From Flavobacterium sp. (GTDB lineage: Bacteria; Bacteroidota; Bacteroidia; Flavobacteriales; Flavobacteriaceae), in assembly GCA_030151565.1 (NCBI GenBank), contig JASLDM010000098.1, forward strand, positions 1 to 6,299: a stretch of DNA of 6,299 nt, written 5' to 3'. The first letter of the stretch is position 1; every line of letters starts with the position of its first letter. The position numbers and the translations under genes are program-made. Shown piece by piece: positions 1-6,299 of the stretch. The notes beneath the pieces were generated by a model that saw nothing but the letters and a program-made list of their open reading frames with translations, had not been told where the DNA came from and ran no database searches.

Positions 1-952
1 AAGAAGGATAAAAGTTACTTCTCGCAACATTTGTCAATTCGAAAGCGTTAATCAAACCAAACTCTGCTGCTCTAACATCTGGGCGGTTGCTCAATAGTTG
101 AATTGGTAAACCTACGTTTAGGTTTGCATTCAATTTTTGTGATTCCAGCGTACTGCGCTCGATGCTATTAGGGTTTTCTGCCAATAAAATACTCAAGGTG
201 TTTTCAGTTAACTTGATGTTGTTTTTTAGATCAACCAACAGTGATTTAGCATTTAGCAGCTGTGCTTGCGTTTGCTTTACAGCGACCTCCGTTACTTGTC
301 CGGCATCTTTTAGAGCTTCGATAGTCGCTAAACTACGCGTTCTGTTTTCAATGGTTTCTTCAGTAATTCTCTTTTGTTCATCTAGAGCTACCAATTGAAA
401 ATACGTTGAGGCAATACCTGTTATAAGTTGTGTTTTAACTGCTTGGTGAGCCGATACGGTTTGCAAATATCCCGCTGTAAAAGCGCGTTGATTACTTCTT
501 ATTTTTCCCCATACATCAAGTTCCCAAGATAGGTTTGCCGTGGCTTGATATTGATCGATTTTATTTCGGTCGCCTCCATTCAAAAATCCTGTAGGGGCGT
601 TTTTCGAAGGAACGGCATGGGTGTAATCTGCGCCAACATTTAACGTTGGGATGTATCCCATTTTTCCTTGCTTCATATAGGCTTCTGCTGCGTGGATATT
701 CTCCATAGCAATGCGGATGTCTAAATTGTTTTCCAATCCTTTTTCAATGTGTTGAATTAAAATTGGATCGCTGAAAAGCTCTTTCCATGACAAATTTGCC
801 ATAGAAAGGGTGTCTTGCGAAATGTTATCTGTTCTGTAATATTGCTCGTCGATAACTTCAGGTCTTTCGTAGTTTTTTGCTACGAAGCAAGATTGCATCG
901 TTAGGGCCAATACAGCTACAGGAACAGCTCTATATATAAATTGCTTTTTCAT
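1..952 (-). CDS. Outer-membrane efflux channel lipoprotein, OprM/NodT (TolC-like) family, C-terminus cut by window edge
   Basis: Outer-membrane exit duct of the tripartite pump encoded just upstream; family members form trimeric barrels with a long periplasmic helical tunnel. My translation gives 317 residues from the ATG at 952 with no stop before the window edge; relatives have about 460-480, so roughly a third is missing. Residues 1-22 are a lipoprotein signal with a lipobox ending MQSC (Cys22 is the lipidation site). The first outer-membrane efflux repeat covers about 55-255, with the family-typical SWELDVWGKIR at 142-152 and long helices at about 165-255. The second repeat opens with the hallmark NRPDVRAAE at 289-297. 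The start is fixed by the signal peptide, and the ATG lies 5 bases after the stop of the RND gene, so the two are almost certainly cotranscribed. There is no Shine-Dalgarno sequence; termination-reinitiation or leaderless-style A/U-rich initiation is likely. Family assignment is firm; the substrate is unknown. Confidence 0.95.
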   Translation of the reverse strand, partial: MKKQFIYRAVPVAVLALTMQSCFVAKNYERPEVIDEQYYRTDNISQDTLSMANLSWKELFSDPILIQHIEKGLENNLDIRIAMENIHAAEAYMKQGKMGYIPTLNVGADYTHAVPSKNAPTGFLNGGDRNKIDQYQATANLSWELDVWGKIRSNQRAFTAGYLQTVSAHQAVKTQLITGIASTYFQLVALDEQKRITEETIENRTRSLATIEALKDAGQVTEVAVKQTQAQLLNAKSLLVDLKNNIKLTENTLSILLAENPNSIERSTLESQKLNANLNVGLPIQLLSNRPDVRAAEFGLINAFELTNVARSNFYPS

Positions 953-957
953 GTTGA

Positions 958-3900
958 TTAGTGCTTTGGTTCTTCAAATTTCATCGGTTTAACTTTCTCT
1001 TGTAGGTATTGGAAAATAGCATACAATACAGGAATTACAAATACTCCTAAGATTGTACCGATCAATAGTCCAAAAGCAGCTCCTGTACCGATTGAACGGT
1101 TTCCAGTTGCTCCTACACCAGATGCCACAACAAGAGGAGTCAATCCTAAGATAAAGGCAAAAGAAGTCATTAAAATAGGTCTCAAACGCGCTTTAGCTCC
1201 GTTAATAGCCGATTGGGCAATGGTTTCACCATGTTGTCTTCTTTGTACCGCAAATTCCACGATAAGAATGGCATTCTTCGCGAGTAACCCCACCAACATA
1301 ACGAGGGCAATTTGGAAGTAGATGTTGTTTTCTAATCCGGCAAATTTTTGAGCTATAAATGCTCCCATAATTCCTGTAGGCAATGATAAAATTACAGCTA
1401 GAGGAAGTAGGTAACTTTCGTATTGAGCGGCTAAAATGAAGTAAACGAATATAACACATAGCAAGAAGATGATGGCTGTTTGTGAGCCAGCATTAATTTC
1501 CTCTCTAGACAGACCGGTAAAGTCAATTGTGTAGTTTGAAGAAAGTGTTTTTGCTGCGACCTCTTGTACGGCATGAATCGCATCTCCAGAACTGTATCCC
1601 GGTTTTGGTGCTCCATTGACATTTGATGAGGTAAATAAATTGTATCGGTTTACAGATTGTGGTCCGTATACGCGTTTTAAATCTACAAATTGCGTAACAG
1701 GCGCCATAGCTCCTGTATTCGTTTTTACATAAATTTCATTTAAGCTATTTTGGTCTTTTCTATTTTCTGGAAGTGCTTGAACCATGACGCGGTATTGTTT
1801 ACCAAAACGAGTAAAGTCGGCAGCGTATATTCCTCCAATATATCCTTGTAGTGCTCCAAAAATGCTACTTACAGAAACCCCAGATTCTTTAGCTCTTGGG
1901 ATGTTTAATTCCAATTCATACTGTGCAAAATCGGTGTTCAAAGACGTTTGTGAATATAAAATTTCCGGACGTTGCATTAATGCCCCTACAAATTCTTTAG
2001 ATATTTTGTCAAATTCCTTTAAATCTCCTCCAGAGCGGTCAAGTAATTTCATTTCAAAACCAGATGACATCCCGAATCCAGGAATACTTGGCGGCTGGAA
2101 GAAAATCATTTTAGCATCTTGGAATTGCGTAGCCGCTAAACCAAATAATTTTCCAATGACTACGTCCGTAGCTAATTCAGGCGTTTTTCTTTGTTCGAAA
2201 GGCAATAATTTAATCATCGCCATACCGTAGTTAGATCCTGAACCTGAGATAAAACTGAAACCAGATACTACTGTGATTGCTTCAATCCCAGGAATTTGTT
2301 TGGCAGCAGCTTCAAAGTTTGATTGTAATGTATAGACGCGGTCTTGAGAGGCACCAGAAGGCAACTCAATATTCCCCATAATAAACCCACGGTCTTCATT
2401 AGGTACAAAACCTGTTGGCATTGAATTATTTGCCCAGTATGTCAATCCTAAACAGGCAAAAAGAATAGCAAAAGTTACCCATTTGTGTTTTAATAAGAAA
2501 TTGAAACCATTACCGTATTTGTGCGTTAGTGAGTTAAAACCAGTATTGAAAGCGCCAAAAAAACGTTGAATAAAGTTTCTTTTCTTTCCGTCGTGTTCTA
2601 CGTGTGGTTTCAAAAACAAGGCACATAAAGCAGGACTTAAAGTCAAGGCGTTTACAGCCGAAATGATGATCGCAACAATTAATGTAATACCAAATTGTTT
2701 GTAGAAGACTCCTGTAGGTCCTGATATAAAGGTTACTGGAATAAATACAGCCGCCATTACTAGCGTGATTGAAATAATTGCCCCAGAAATCTCACTCATG
2801 GTGTTTTTTGTCGCGGTAGTGGCGTCCTCCCCAGTTTCTTCCATTTTGGCATGAACCGCCTCGACGACGACAATGGCATCATCGACGACAATACCAATGG
2901 CTAGTACCAATGCAAATAGCGTCAGTAAGTTTAACGAGAATCCAAATAAATTTAAGAAAAAGAAAGTACCAATAATGGAAACAGGTACTGCAATTAATGG
3001 AATTAAGGTAGATCTAAAATCTTGTAAAAAGATGTAAACTACAATAAACACCAAAATAAATGCTTCGATTAAGGTGCTAACGACTTTGCTGATCGAGGCA
3101 TCTAAGAATTCATTAGTATCCATCAGAATTTTGTAATCTAATCCTTCAGGAAGATCTTTTCCGATTTTTTCGAGTTCGTTTCTTAGATTTTGAATAATCT
3201 CTTGGGCATTCGATCCTGGAGTTTGGTAAATGGCCATCGCTACAGCCGGATTACCTGATAATTCCGAATTTCCTGTATAGGATTGTGAACCCATTTCTAT
3301 TTTCGCAACGTCTTGTAGGCGTAGGATTTGTCCGTCACCTAAAGATTTAATTACGATGTTTTGGTATTGTTCTTCGGTTTTGTATTTTCCGCTGTATTTA
3401 ATAACATATTGAAAGGCTTCTCGGTTGCTTTCTCCCAATTGTCCCGCTGCAGCTTCTAAACTTTGTTCGTTTAATGCGGCAACTACATCGCTTGGAACAA
3501 GACCGTAGTTTTTCATTTTCGCTGGATCCAACCAAATACGCATGGCGTAGTTACGCATTCCAAATACATTGGCATCTCCAACCCCATTAACCCTTTTTAA
3601 TTCTGGAACTACGTTGATATTCATGTAGTTTTGAACATATATAGCGTCGTAATTTGGATTGGTTGAGAAGAAAGACAAGAACATCAAAGCACTTGTTTGT
3701 TGCTTCTGTGTAGTTACCCCAGAGCGCGTTACTTCTGAAGGCAATAAAGGGGTTGCTCTAGATACACGGTTTTGAACGTTTACCGCAGCGATATCTGGAT
3801 CTACTCCTTGTTTAAAAATTACTTGGATCTGAGCACTACCATCGTTACTTGAAGTAGAGGTAATGTAGTCCATTCCTTCCACACCATTTACTTGCTCTTC

Positions 3901-4095
3901 AATAGGAATAATAACACTTTGAAGCACAGTTTCGGCGTTAGCACCCGGATAGTTTGCAGATATCTGTACTGTTGGTGGTGCAATATCAGGGTATTGGGTT
4001 ACCGGTAGTGTCGTTAAACCTAGTATTCCCAGTATGACGATTATGATAGAAATAACCGTCGAGAGAACGGGTTTTTCAATAAATGTTTTTAGCAT
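958..4095 (-). CDS. RND multidrug efflux pump, AcrB-type inner-membrane transporter (HAE1 family)
   Basis: Proton-driven inner-membrane component that should export hydrophobic or amphiphilic compounds through the adaptor and channel of the same operon. Its 1045 residues match the usual size (AcrB has 1049). TM1 is at about 10-30, the first periplasmic porter domain at about 31-335, TM2-6 at about 338-495, TM7 at about 540-556, the second porter domain at about 560-870, and TM8-12 at about 872-1032. The proton-relay residues are present: Asp405-Asp406 in GIVVDDAIVVVEAV (TM4), Lys940 in GLLAKNAILIVEFA (TM10) and Arg972 in RLRPILMTS (TM11). The switch-loop region GFSFISGSGSNYG (612-624) is recognisable. 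By hand alignment the pocket keeps Phe178, Phe613 and Phe615, but AcrB Phe136, Phe610 and Phe628 correspond to Ala136, Thr608 and Met627. The gene starts 3 bases after the adaptor stop and ends 5 bases before the channel start. No frameshift or truncation is seen. Actual substrates (drugs, bile salts, dyes, metabolites) cannot be told from sequence. Confidence 0.98.
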   Translation of the reverse strand: MLKTFIEKPVLSTVISIIIVILGILGLTTLPVTQYPDIAPPTVQISANYPGANAETVLQSVIIPIEEQVNGVEGMDYITSTSSNDGSAQIQVIFKQGVDPDIAAVNVQNRVSRATPLLPSEVTRSGVTTQKQQTSALMFLSFFSTNPNYDAIYVQNYMNINVVPELKRVNGVGDANVFGMRNYAMRIWLDPAKMKNYGLVPSDVVAALNEQSLEAAAGQLGESNREAFQYVIKYSGKYKTEEQYQNIVIKSLGDGQILRLQDVAKIEMGSQSYTGNSELSGNPAVAMAIYQTPGSNAQEIIQNLRNELEKIGKDLPEGLDYKILMDTNEFLDASISKVVSTLIEAFILVFIVVYIFLQDFRSTLIPLIAVPVSIIGTFFFLNLFGFSLNLLTLFALVLAIGIVVDDAIVVVEAVHAKMEETGEDATTATKNTMSEISGAIISITLVMAAVFIPVTFISGPTGVFYKQFGITLIVAIIISAVNALTLSPALCALFLKPHVEHDGKKRNFIQRFFGAFNTGFNSLTHKYGNGFNFLLKHKWVTFAILFACLGLTYWANNSMPTGFVPNEDRGFIMGNIELPSGASQDRVYTLQSNFEAAAKQIPGIEAITVVSGFSFISGSGSNYGMAMIKLLPFEQRKTPELATDVVIGKLFGLAATQFQDAKMIFFQPPSIPGFGMSSGFEMKLLDRSGGDLKEFDKISKEFVGALMQRPEILYSQTSLNTDFAQYELELNIPRAKESGVSVSSIFGALQGYIGGIYAADFTRFGKQYRVMVQALPENRKDQNSLNEIYVKTNTGAMAPVTQFVDLKRVYGPQSVNRYNLFTSSNVNGAPKPGYSSGDAIHAVQEVAAKTLSSNYTIDFTGLSREEINAGSQTAIIFLLCVIFVYFILAAQYESYLLPLAVILSLPTGIMGAFIAQKFAGLENNIYFQIALVMLVGLLAKNAILIVEFAVQRRQHGETIAQSAINGAKARLRPILMTSFAFILGLTPLVVASGVGATGNRSIGTGAAFGLLIGTILGVFVIPVLYAIFQYLQEKVKPMKFEEPKH

Positions 4096-4098
4096 AGT

Positions 4099-5256
4099 TT
4101 AGAATGTTGGTTTGATTGAGTTGATGATAGAGTCAAAGGCAACGGGTTTTGGGGTTATTGCAGCTCCATTTCTAAGAGTTGCTAAACCTGTAGCAATGAT
4201 TAGATCATTTTCTTTAACTCCAGATTCGATTATAGCCATGCGGTCAATTCGATCAATAACTTTTACAGGCATTGATTTCGCGGTATCATTTTGGACACCA
4301 TATACATAGGTGATTCCTTGTTGCTCATAAGTTGCCGATTGGGGAATTACCAAAGCGTTTTTGTATGCTCTTGGAATTAAAATTGTACCGCTATTTCCGT
4401 TGCTCAATAAGCCATTCTTATTGGCAAATACTGCGCGAAATCTTACGGTTCCCGTTGTTGGATCAACCTGACCTGTAATGGCTTCGACTTTTCCTTCACT
4501 TTCATACATATTTCCGTTCGCTAGACGTAATGCTACAGCGGGTAATCCTACTAGTTTTTCTTTAAGGGTTTTACCTGTAGTTGTTTCTAAAAAATTGAAA
4601 TATTCTTTTTCGTTCATGGCAAAGTATGCATAAACTTCACTGTTGTCAGACACTTCCGTAAGTGGCGTAGGATCTGCAGGACCAACTAAGCTTCCTACTT
4701 TGAAAGGTAATGCGCCAACTGTTCCAGAGAGTGGGCTTCTGATGATTGAATAGTCAATGTTTGCTGCTACACTTTGGTATTCTGCTTTGGCAGCGGCTAA
4801 TTGGCTTTTGGCTCTTGCCAAATTGGCTTTAGCAGTTTCTAATTGAACAGCGCTTACGATGTTTTTTTCTACTAAAGGGATTAATTTGTTTACTTCAACT
4901 TGAGCAACATTTACACTAGATTCTGCAGCTATAATACCTGACTTGGCTGCGTTTGCAGTTTGTGTTAGCGTATTCGTTTCCAGTCTGAATAAGGGTTGGC
5001 CTTTTGTAACCGTTTGTCCTTCGTCTACATAAAGTTCTTGGATGTATCCCGAAATTTTTGCGCGAACGCTATTGTTTAACTTCCCTTCGATGTTTGCTGG
5101 AAAAGCTTGGTGTCCAGTAACGTCTCTAGTGGGTACATTAACAACAGCAAATGGAATTGGTCCATGGCCTCCTGCTTGTTGATTTTCTTTTTTCTCGCAA
5201 GAACTTGTTGCGACAGCTAATGCAGCTAGGAAAATAGTGTTAAAAATATATTTCAT
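4099..5256 (-). CDS. Periplasmic adaptor (membrane fusion) lipoprotein of RND efflux pump, AcrA/HlyD type
   Basis: Links the RND pump to the outer-membrane channel in the periplasm. The 385-residue product begins with a lipoprotein signal ending TSSC, so Cys20 should be lipidated and anchor it to the inner membrane. The domain order is that of AcrA: first half of the lipoyl-like domain at about 63-93 (VRAKISGYIQELYVDEGQ), an alpha-helical hairpin rich in Ala, Lys and Gln at about 95-166, second half of the lipoyl domain at about 170-202 (with RSPLSGTVG), beta-barrel at about 206-295 (with VDPTTGTVRFRA), and a membrane-proximal domain at about 296-375. The length is typical (AcrA has 397). The ATG is 5 bases after the regulator stop, and the stop is 3 bases before the RND start, so translation of the three is probably coupled. 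No Shine-Dalgarno sequence precedes it. Identification rests on domain motifs and position in the operon. Confidence 0.97.
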   Translation of the reverse strand: MKYIFNTIFLAALAVATSSCEKKENQQAGGHGPIPFAVVNVPTRDVTGHQAFPANIEGKLNNSVRAKISGYIQELYVDEGQTVTKGQPLFRLETNTLTQTANAAKSGIIAAESSVNVAQVEVNKLIPLVEKNIVSAVQLETAKANLARAKSQLAAAKAEYQSVAANIDYSIIRSPLSGTVGALPFKVGSLVGPADPTPLTEVSDNSEVYAYFAMNEKEYFNFLETTTGKTLKEKLVGLPAVALRLANGNMYESEGKVEAITGQVDPTTGTVRFRAVFANKNGLLSNGNSGTILIPRAYKNALVIPQSATYEQQGITYVYGVQNDTAKSMPVKVIDRIDRMAIIESGVKENDLIIATGLATLRNGAAITPKPVAFDSIINSIKPTF

Positions 5257-5261
5257 AATGG

Positions 5262-5735
5262 TTAAATTGAGTTTTTTAATTTTTGTATTATGGTATCCAA
5301 GAGATTAATGCTACTATCTAAGTGTTCCGCGAAAAACATCATTTTTCCTTCGCAATTGTTAGATTTTAATTTTCCTTCGTTCAGATAATTAATCATACGG
5401 GTATTTAGTGCTTTTTCTCGGTCTAGTTTGTCTTTTATAAGTTCTAATCGTATGGTCAAATAATCTGGAATAAGCTTGAAATATCGTTTCCGTTCATCTA
5501 TTTTGTTGAAATGTTCTATTTGTCCGTTGCTAATTAAAAGGTTTAAACTAGTTGATACCGAACTTTTACTGGCATTTAATTTCTCTACTATTTCGTCAAA
5601 GGTTACGCCGTCACTGTTGTTGTTAAACATGATGTAGGTGTAAATCTGGGCCGTTAAAGGCGAGAAGTTGTAAACAGCTTCATGATGTGCGCAATAGTCT
5701 TGAAAAAACTCAACCAATTCTTGATCGTATTTCAT
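5262..5735 (-). CDS. GbsR/MarR-like winged-helix transcriptional regulator, first gene of the efflux operon
   Basis: Probable DNA-binding regulator of the efflux operon. Its 157 residues have the GbsR/MarR-like layout: N-terminal helices at about 3-38, a helix-turn-helix at about 44-70 (VTFDEIVEKLNASKSSVSTS, with recognition helix around SKSSVSTSLNLL), a beta wing at about 72-88 carrying the typical D-E-R-K-R-Y-F segment (80-86), and long C-terminal helices at about 92-118 and 129-154 that would form the dimer interface. Cys15, His17 and His18 cluster near the N-terminus, with a second Cys at 128. The start at 5735 follows a promoter whose expected transcription start is about 15 bases upstream, which rules out a longer N-terminus. 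Its position as first gene, 5 bases before the adaptor, suggests autoregulation, most likely as a ligand-released repressor as in MarR relatives; that role, and the ligand, are inferred. Confidence 0.9.
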   Translation of the reverse strand: MKYDQELVEFFQDYCAHHEAVYNFSPLTAQIYTYIMFNNNSDGVTFDEIVEKLNASKSSVSTSLNLLISNGQIEHFNKIDERKRYFKLIPDYLTIRLELIKDKLDREKALNTRMINYLNEGKLKSNNCEGKMMFFAEHLDSSINLLDTIIQKLKNSI

Positions 5736-5751
5736 ATGTTAAGTGATTTTC

Positions 5752-5780
5752 CGGCAAAGATAGTATTAGTTCGGTAAAAA
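5752..5780. promoter_or_regulatory. Possible operator: two direct repeats CGGYAAARA inside the efflux promoter
   Basis: CGGCAAAGA (5752-5760) and CGGTAAAAA (5772-5780) match at 7 of 9 positions, with both differences being transitions. They are 20 bases apart, close to two helical turns. One copy overlaps the -7 element and the other fills the space toward the -33 element, so a protein bound there would block RNA polymerase. MarR-family operators are usually inverted repeats, and part of the first copy is fixed by the promoter consensus, so this is tentative. Confidence 0.3.
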
Positions 5781-5784
5781 CAAA
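5755..5784 (-). promoter_or_regulatory. Bacteroidota-type promoter of the efflux operon
   Basis: On the minus strand the -7 element TATCTTTG (5755-5762) matches TAnnTTTG exactly, and a perfect TTTG -33 element lies at 5781-5784, separated by 18 bases. Transcription should begin near 5749-5751, giving a leader of about 15 bases before the regulator ATG at 5735. No other equally good promoter was found upstream of the adaptor, pump or channel genes, so this is probably the main promoter for all four. Confidence 0.8.
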
Positions 5785-5875
5785 ACCAATAGAACTTAAA
5801 AAAATATTAAATAATTGTAAACTTAAAAGTCAATTAAATCCTTGGTTATGAATAGGATGTTTTTTAAGGGGATGA

Positions 5876-5900
5876 TTTTTTTAAAAAAAATAAAAAAAAA
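5876..5900 (+). promoter_or_regulatory. A/T tract upstream of tRNA promoter, possible UP-like element
   Basis: Seven T, eight A, one T and nine A run in a row, ending directly before the -33 region of the tRNA promoter. A-tracts in this position bend DNA and, in other bacteria, raise transcription of stable RNA genes by contacting the RNA polymerase alpha subunit. The function here is inferred from position. The rest of the 208-base intergenic region (5736-5943) shows no gene. Confidence 0.4.
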
Positions 5901-5931
5901 TGTGGAAAGAAATAAAATTGCTGTATATTTG
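5901..5931 (+). promoter_or_regulatory. Bacteroidota-type promoter of the tRNA-Gly array
   Basis: The -7 element TATATTTG (5924-5931) matches TAnnTTTG exactly. A weaker -33 element, TGTG (5901-5904, consensus TTTG), lies 19 bases upstream. The expected transcription start is about 5936-5939, leaving a leader of only 5-8 bases before the first tRNA. No such element occurs in the spacers between the tRNA copies. Confidence 0.75.
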
Positions 5932-5943
5932 CACTCACAAAAT

Positions 5944-6019
<76 letters not shown>

Positions 6020-6036
6020 AAACTTGATGAAAGTTT
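6020..6036 (+). other. Small hairpin in tRNA spacer 1
   Basis: AAACTT and AAGTTT can pair around the loop GATGA, directly after the tRNA CCA end. A second fold, GATGA with TCATC further down the spacer, would compete with it. The stem is A/T-rich and weak, and not followed by a U tract, so it is not a terminator. A role in precursor processing is only a guess. Confidence 0.4.
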
Positions 6037-6052
6037 CAAAAGATCATCGCAT

Positions 6053-6128
<76 letters not shown>

Positions 6129-6144
6129 AAACTTGATGAAGTTT
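6129..6144 (+). other. Small hairpin in tRNA spacer 2
   Basis: The same AAACTT/AAGTTT stem is present, with loop GATG; the single-base deletion in this spacer shortens the loop and leaves the stem intact. Confidence 0.4.
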
Positions 6145-6160
6145 CAAAAGATCATCGCAT

Positions 6161-6236
<76 letters not shown>

Positions 6237-6253
6237 AAACTTGATGAAAGTTT
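6237..6253 (+). other. Small hairpin in tRNA spacer 3
   Basis: The same stem and GATGA loop recur. Here the C to T change after the stem lets the last A of the CCA pair as a seventh base pair. Confidence 0.4.
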
Positions 6254-6269
6254 TAAAACATCATCGCAT

Positions 6270-6299
6270 GCGGAAGTAGCTCAGTTGGTAGAGCTCCAG
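6270..6299 (+). tRNA. trnG: tRNA-Gly (anticodon UCC), copy 4, cut by window edge
   Basis: The first 30 bases (acceptor 5' strand, D arm and most of the anticodon-stem 5' strand) are identical to the other copies and begin 109 bases after copy 3. The anticodon itself lies outside the window, so the identity is inferred from sequence identity with the complete copies. Confidence 0.93.

Noticed and set aside
162..398. Open frame of 78 codons on the plus strand
   Set aside because: Antisense to the outer-membrane channel gene, which is the clear coding frame here (lipobox, SWELDVWGKIR, NRPDVRAAE).
1784..2230. Open frame of 148 codons on the plus strand
   Set aside because: It lies entirely antisense to the well-conserved RND pump gene, has no promoter and no recognisable domain; its composition is what the opposite strand of a coding gene gives by chance.
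5793..5828. Direct repeat AACTTAAAA at 5793-5801 and 5820-5828
   Set aside because: Exact but short and made almost only of A and T in an AT-rich intergenic region; it is upstream of the -33 element and chance is a sufficient explanation.
5876..5890. T7-A8 inverted repeat as a terminator
   Set aside because: There is no GC stem and no loop, and it lies between divergent promoters, where no transcript from this window would need to end.

Overview
The window is AT-rich and looks like a chromosome segment of a Bacteroidota bacterium, most likely of the class Flavobacteriia and possibly Flavobacterium-like. Three things support this. Both recognisable promoters fit the Bacteroidota pattern, a -7 element TAnnTTTG with a TTTG-like -33 element 18-19 bases upstream. 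None of the four protein genes has a Shine-Dalgarno sequence at a useful distance. The lipoprotein signals end in Ser-Cys. The genus is an inference from style, not from a marker gene.

Positions 1-5735 (minus strand) hold one tightly packed tripartite efflux operon. In transcription order it encodes a GbsR/MarR-type winged-helix regulator (5262-5735), a periplasmic adaptor lipoprotein of the AcrA/HlyD type (4099-5256), an AcrB-type RND (HAE1 family) inner-membrane pump (958-4095), and an outer-membrane channel lipoprotein of the OprM/NodT type (1-952, C-terminus cut by the window edge). The gaps between genes are 5, 3 and 5 bases. A single strong promoter (5755-5784) lies just upstream of the regulator, so the regulator probably controls its own operon. 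The pump keeps the proton-relay residues of the family (Asp405, Asp406, Lys940, Arg972), so it should be an active proton-driven exporter. Its drug-binding pocket differs from AcrB at several aromatic positions, so its substrate cannot be read off by homology.

Positions 5736-5943 are a 208-base divergent intergenic region. It holds the efflux promoter on the minus strand, a T7-A8-T-A9 tract, and a plus-strand promoter (5901-5931) for the tRNA genes. I see no gene in it.

Positions 5944-6299 (plus strand) are a tandem array of tRNA-Gly (anticodon UCC) genes: three complete identical copies and the first 30 bases of a fourth, repeated every 108-109 bases with nearly identical 32-33 base spacers. 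Only the first copy has a promoter, so the array is probably one transcript. It probably continues beyond the window.

I found no clearly novel system. The efflux operon is a standard type. The points most worth a second look are the homogeneous tRNA-Gly array with hairpin-forming spacers, the altered binding pocket of the pump, and a pair of direct repeats in the operon promoter that could be an operator.
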